This document shows, in pieces, positions 6,451-8,518 of a DNA stretch of 8,518 bases (position 1 is the first letter of the stretch; the number at the start of each line of letters is the position of its first letter). Under the pieces are notes generated by a model. The model was not told the origin of the DNA. It ran no database searches and worked only from the letters and a program-made list of their open reading frames with translations. Position numbers and translations under genes: made by a program. The stretch spans positions 1 to 8,518 of the forward strand of contig JALNXV010000142.1 of the NCBI GenBank assembly GCA_023230175.1, read 5' to 3'. The stretch is from Candidatus Cloacimonadota bacterium. GTDB lineage: Bacteria; Cloacimonadota; Cloacimonadia; Cloacimonadales; WRIO01.

Positions 6451-8161
6451 TTAAATGTAAATCTTTCAGATTTCCTTGTATAGCCACTTTCCCTTGCCAA
6501 TTTACCAATTCTAATGTATAAGCTATATCTAAGTATGAATTATTTTTTAATAAAGGTAAGTAATCACCAAGATTAAAACCAATTAAATCTAACTCACATC
6601 CGTCTTTACATACCTTTAATTTCAAATGGTTTTTGCCCACATTGTATGGATAACCCATAACCATTACTTGCTCAGTATAGAAAACAGGCATCCCGTTACC
6701 TAATCCAAAAGGAGCAAATTTTTGTAGCCATTCCATTAATTTAAGAGTAATTTCGTATAATTCTAATTTTCTATCTATTTTTAAAGGTGGTTTTAACATA
6801 GAGATATCTATATTCTTTTTAATATACCTTGTTAATCTATTTTCAAAAGTATCAATATATTCCGGTAAAATAGTTAATCCTACCGCATATTTATGACCTC
6901 CATAGCTTTCAAGTAAATCTTCAGTATATTCTAAGGCTTTAAAAAGGTTAAAATCATTGACACTTCTACCTGAACCACTTCCAATGCCTTCATTATATGA
7001 AATCATTATTGTAGGTCTATAAAACTTTTCTATTAACTTTGAAGCTACTATCCCAATTACTCCCGGATGCCAATTATCAGAGGATATTACAATACAAGAA
7101 GTTTCTTCAATGTTTTTATATTTTTTATCGATAATATCACAAGCTTCTTGATAAGTTTTTTGGTCAATTTGTTGACGTAAAGAATTTTCTCTTTCTATAA
7201 TTTCGGCAAGTTCTTGACTTTTAATTTCATCATTAGAAATTAGTAACTCAACAGCTCGCATTGCACTACCCATTCTTCCTGCAGCATTAATCCTCGGAGC
7301 TAAACCAAAAACAACATCATTAGCATCAGGTATCTTTTGTCCAAGATTAGCAATATTCATAAGAGCATTTAACCCAAGATTATTTCTTTCAGCTAATCTT
7401 TGTAATCCGATACTTGCAAAAATCCTATTTTCATCAGTCAAAGAAACTATATCTGCTATAGTCCCAACAGCAACTAAATCTAAAAATTTCTGTCTATTCT
7501 CAATATCATATAAGCCAATTTTTTTATATATAGCCATTAAAAGTTTATATGCTACACCTACACCGGCTAAATCTTTAAAAGGATATTCACTGTAATCTAG
7601 TTTAGGATTAATAATAGCATAAGCTTCCGGTAAAATCTGTTTTGAATTATGATGATCCGTTACAATTATTTGCATACCCATTTGATTTATAGCTTCGATT
7701 TCTTCTAAGGCGTTAATTCCGCAATCAACACTGATAATCAATGAAGTACCGTTATCTCTTAATTGTTCTAAACCACTTAAAGATAAACCATAACCATCTA
7801 TCATTCTATGAGGAATGTAATAATCTATTACAGCATTAATTCGTTTTAATCCCAAATATAACAGAGCTGTAGAAGTTGTTCCATCAACATCATAATCACC
7901 ATAGATGGTTATTTTTTCACCTGCCTCTATTGCCTGTAAAATCCTATCAACAGCCTTTGACATATCTTTAAATAAAAAGGGATCATGTAACTGATCAAGA
8001 GAAGGATTAAAAAACATTTCTAATTTATAATTATCTGATAATTCTTTTTTTAGTAATAATTCCGCAATCAAAACAGGACATTTTATCTCAGAAGCTAATT
8101 CTTTAGTCTTTTCTTTTTCTTCCTTTGAAATTAAAGGGCTTATTTCCCATCTTTTTTGCAT
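6443..8161 (-). CDS. recJ: Single-stranded-DNA-specific exonuclease RecJ
   Basis: RecJ is a 5'-to-3' single-strand exonuclease that acts in recombination, mismatch repair and stalled-fork processing. The 572 residues are a standard length. The DHH-domain metal ligands are all visible: 'YGDYDVDG' (87-94), 'SVDCGI' (144-149), 'TDHH' (168-171) and 'VGTIADIVSL' (232-241, Asp237). The linker and DHHA1 region follow with 'APRINAAGRMGSA' (288-300), 'WHPGVIGIVASKL' (364-376), 'GSGSGRSV' (394-401) and 'YGGHKYAVGL' (420-429). The C-terminal OB-like domain has 'FAPFGLGNGMPVF' (482-494). AGGAG lies seven bases before ATG 8161, and a good promoter lies just upstream, so recJ appears to head the operon. 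The last eight bases overlap the next gene. No defect is visible and the call is secure. Confidence 0.97.
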   Translation of the reverse strand: MQKRWEISPLISKEEKEKTKELASEIKCPVLIAELLLKKELSDNYKLEMFFNPSLDQLHDPFLFKDMSKAVDRILQAIEAGEKITIYGDYDVDGTTSTALLYLGLKRINAVIDYYIPHRMIDGYGLSLSGLEQLRDNGTSLIISVDCGINALEEIEAINQMGMQIIVTDHHNSKQILPEAYAIINPKLDYSEYPFKDLAGVGVAYKLLMAIYKKIGLYDIENRQKFLDLVAVGTIADIVSLTDENRIFASIGLQRLAERNNLGLNALMNIANLGQKIPDANDVVFGLAPRINAAGRMGSAMRAVELLISNDEIKSQELAEIIERENSLRQQIDQKTYQEACDIIDKKYKNIEETSCIVISSDNWHPGVIGIVASKLIEKFYRPTIMISYNEGIGSGSGRSVNDFNLFKALEYTEDLLESYGGHKYAVGLTILPEYIDTFENRLTRYIKKNIDISMLKPPLKIDRKLELYEITLKLMEWLQKFAPFGLGNGMPVFYTEQVMVMGYPYNVGKNHLKLKVCKDGCELDLIGFNLGDYLPLLKNNSYLDIAYTLELVNWQGKVAIQGNLKDLHLNA

Positions 8162-8184
8162 TCTCTCACTCCTAAAAACAAATA

Positions 8185-8213
8185 ATTATAATTACAACAT
8201 ATTGTAAAGTAAA
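8185..8213 (-). promoter_or_regulatory. Candidate sigma70-type promoter of the recJ operon
   Basis: On the minus strand TTTACT (8213-8208) and a perfect TATAAT (8190-8185) are separated by exactly 17 bases. Transcription would begin near 8178, giving a leader of about 16 bases that includes the recJ AGGAG site at 8173-8169. Immediately upstream is an A-run/T-run (8211-8227) of the kind that bends DNA or acts as an UP element. In such AT-rich DNA matches arise by chance, but the spacing and position relative to recJ are both right. Confidence 0.6.
8192..8207. promoter_or_regulatory. Palindrome in the promoter spacer, possible operator
   Basis: TTACAATATGTTGTAA on the minus strand has six-base arms (TTACAA and TTGTAA) around TATG; 14 of 16 positions are symmetric. 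It fills 16 of the 17 bases between the -35 and -10 elements. A regulator bound here would block or remodel the promoter. The MerR-family protein encoded at 4060-3728 is a possible ligand, because MerR proteins bind dyads in the spacer, but their classical promoters have 19-20 base spacers. The binding protein is unknown. Confidence 0.4.
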
Positions 8214-8458
8214 AAATTGTTTTTTTGTCTTGATTTTACCTTATAATTATTTAAGATATATTTAATAAATTACTCATCAATGCATTATAAAATTATTAAA
8301 AATATGGCTTTATGATACTTATAAATTAGGTCTTTCAACTTACTGTCTAGTCCTGAATAAGTTGACACTATTATGAAGGATAAATCCAATAAATCCTTTA
8401 TGAATATCAAGCAAAAAATAGGAGTCAAAATGATGGATAAGTTTTGAAATTATCTGAA
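8214..8458. other. AT-rich intergenic region upstream of recJ
   Basis: No supportable gene lies here on either strand. It holds the A/T runs at 8211-8227, long A+T-rich stretches to about 8330, and an imperfect hairpin at 8371-8403. A purine-rich AGGAG at 8420-8424 precedes ATG 8430 by five bases, but that frame stops after five codons. From about 8341 the character of the sequence changes from plain A/T runs to a more mixed text, which may mark the edge of a separate unit on the right, such as an insertion sequence end. Confidence 0.5.
8371..8403. repeat. Imperfect inverted repeat (hairpin)
   Basis: The arms TTATGAAGGAT (8371-8381) and ATCCTTTATGA (8393-8403) pair over 11 positions with two G-T wobbles, around an 11-base loop. 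The perfect core is AAGGAT/ATCCTT. No run of T follows it on the plus strand, so a simple intrinsic terminator is unlikely. It could be a regulatory hairpin in the leader of a rightward gene or part of a mobile element end. Confidence 0.45.
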
Positions 8459-8518
8459 ATGAACACTATCCACCCCACGACTAATGCAAAACACTCTGTT
8501 GCTAAAAAAGGCGTGGAT
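8459..8518 (+). CDS. Possible start of a divergent plus-strand gene (partial)
   Basis: From ATG 8459 the frame is open for 20 codons to the window edge, reading MNTIHPTTNAKHSVAKKGVD. The preceding in-frame stop is TAA at 8438-8440. No Shine-Dalgarno site precedes this ATG; TTG 8444 is an alternative start. By hand count, 23 of the last 51 bases are G or C, well above the rest of the window. The residues look like natural protein rather than translated AT-rich spacer, and a transposase N-terminus is one possibility. The stretch is too short to assign a family. It would be transcribed away from the recJ operon. Confidence 0.35.
   Translation, partial: MNTIHPTTNAKHSVAKKGVD

Noticed and set aside
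8373..8447. A 24-codon plus-strand frame, with a 5-codon in-frame mini frame from ATG 8430 behind AGGAG
   Set aside because: It is very short, lysine-rich as expected of translated AT-rich DNA, and its first ATG is in a hairpin arm. It is kept only as context for the possible leader.
8468..8518. Inverted repeat ATCCACCCC (8468-8476) and GGCGTGGAT (8510-8518), 8 of 9 matching
   Set aside because: It falls inside an apparently coding frame, the second arm is cut by the window edge, and the 33-base gap is long. It cannot be judged from this window.

Overview
The window comes from a low-G+C Gram-negative bacterium. lpxK (lipid A synthesis) and lnt (lipoprotein N-acylation) imply an outer membrane with LPS and triacylated lipoproteins. 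Protein style (DDAFQH-type LpxK, NHL-like propeller lipoprotein, AddB-like protein, short MerR regulator) fits the Bacteroidota/Chlorobi/Ignavibacteriota side of bacteria. Several genes carry good Shine-Dalgarno sites (AAAGGAGA, AGGAG, GGGAG), which argues against a typical Bacteroidia or Flavobacteriia member. The phylum cannot be fixed from this sequence alone.

From about 8180 down to 1, everything is one tightly packed minus-strand gene string, probably one operon. In transcription order: recJ (8161-6443), a propeller lipoprotein (6450-5623, overlapping recJ by 8 nt), lnt (5645-4065, overlapping by 23 nt), a MerR-family regulator (4060-3728), an Mpv17/PMP22-like membrane protein (3719-3186), a MORN/YwqK-like repeat protein (3140-2667), lemA (2665-2090), lpxK (2062-1022) and the first 330 codons of an AddB-like protein (990 to the window edge). 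Gaps between genes are 1 to 45 nt. A candidate sigma70-type promoter just upstream of recJ (TTTACT, 17 nt, TATAAT) holds a near-perfect palindrome in its spacer.

Two themes run through the operon. One is DNA repair and recombination: RecJ at the head and an AddB-like protein at the tail. The other is envelope building: LpxK phosphorylates the lipid A precursor, Lnt finishes lipoproteins, and a predicted lipoprotein sits directly beside Lnt. The Mpv17-like protein and LemA are small membrane proteins of uncertain role.

The right end (8214-8518) lies outside the operon. It is AT-rich non-coding DNA with an imperfect hairpin, then a 60-base plus-strand open frame of clearly higher G+C that runs off the edge. 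This could be the start of a mobile element or another divergent gene. The most unusual item is the Mpv17/PMP22-like protein, a family best known from eukaryotic organelles. No CRISPR array, tRNA, rRNA or complete insertion sequence was found.
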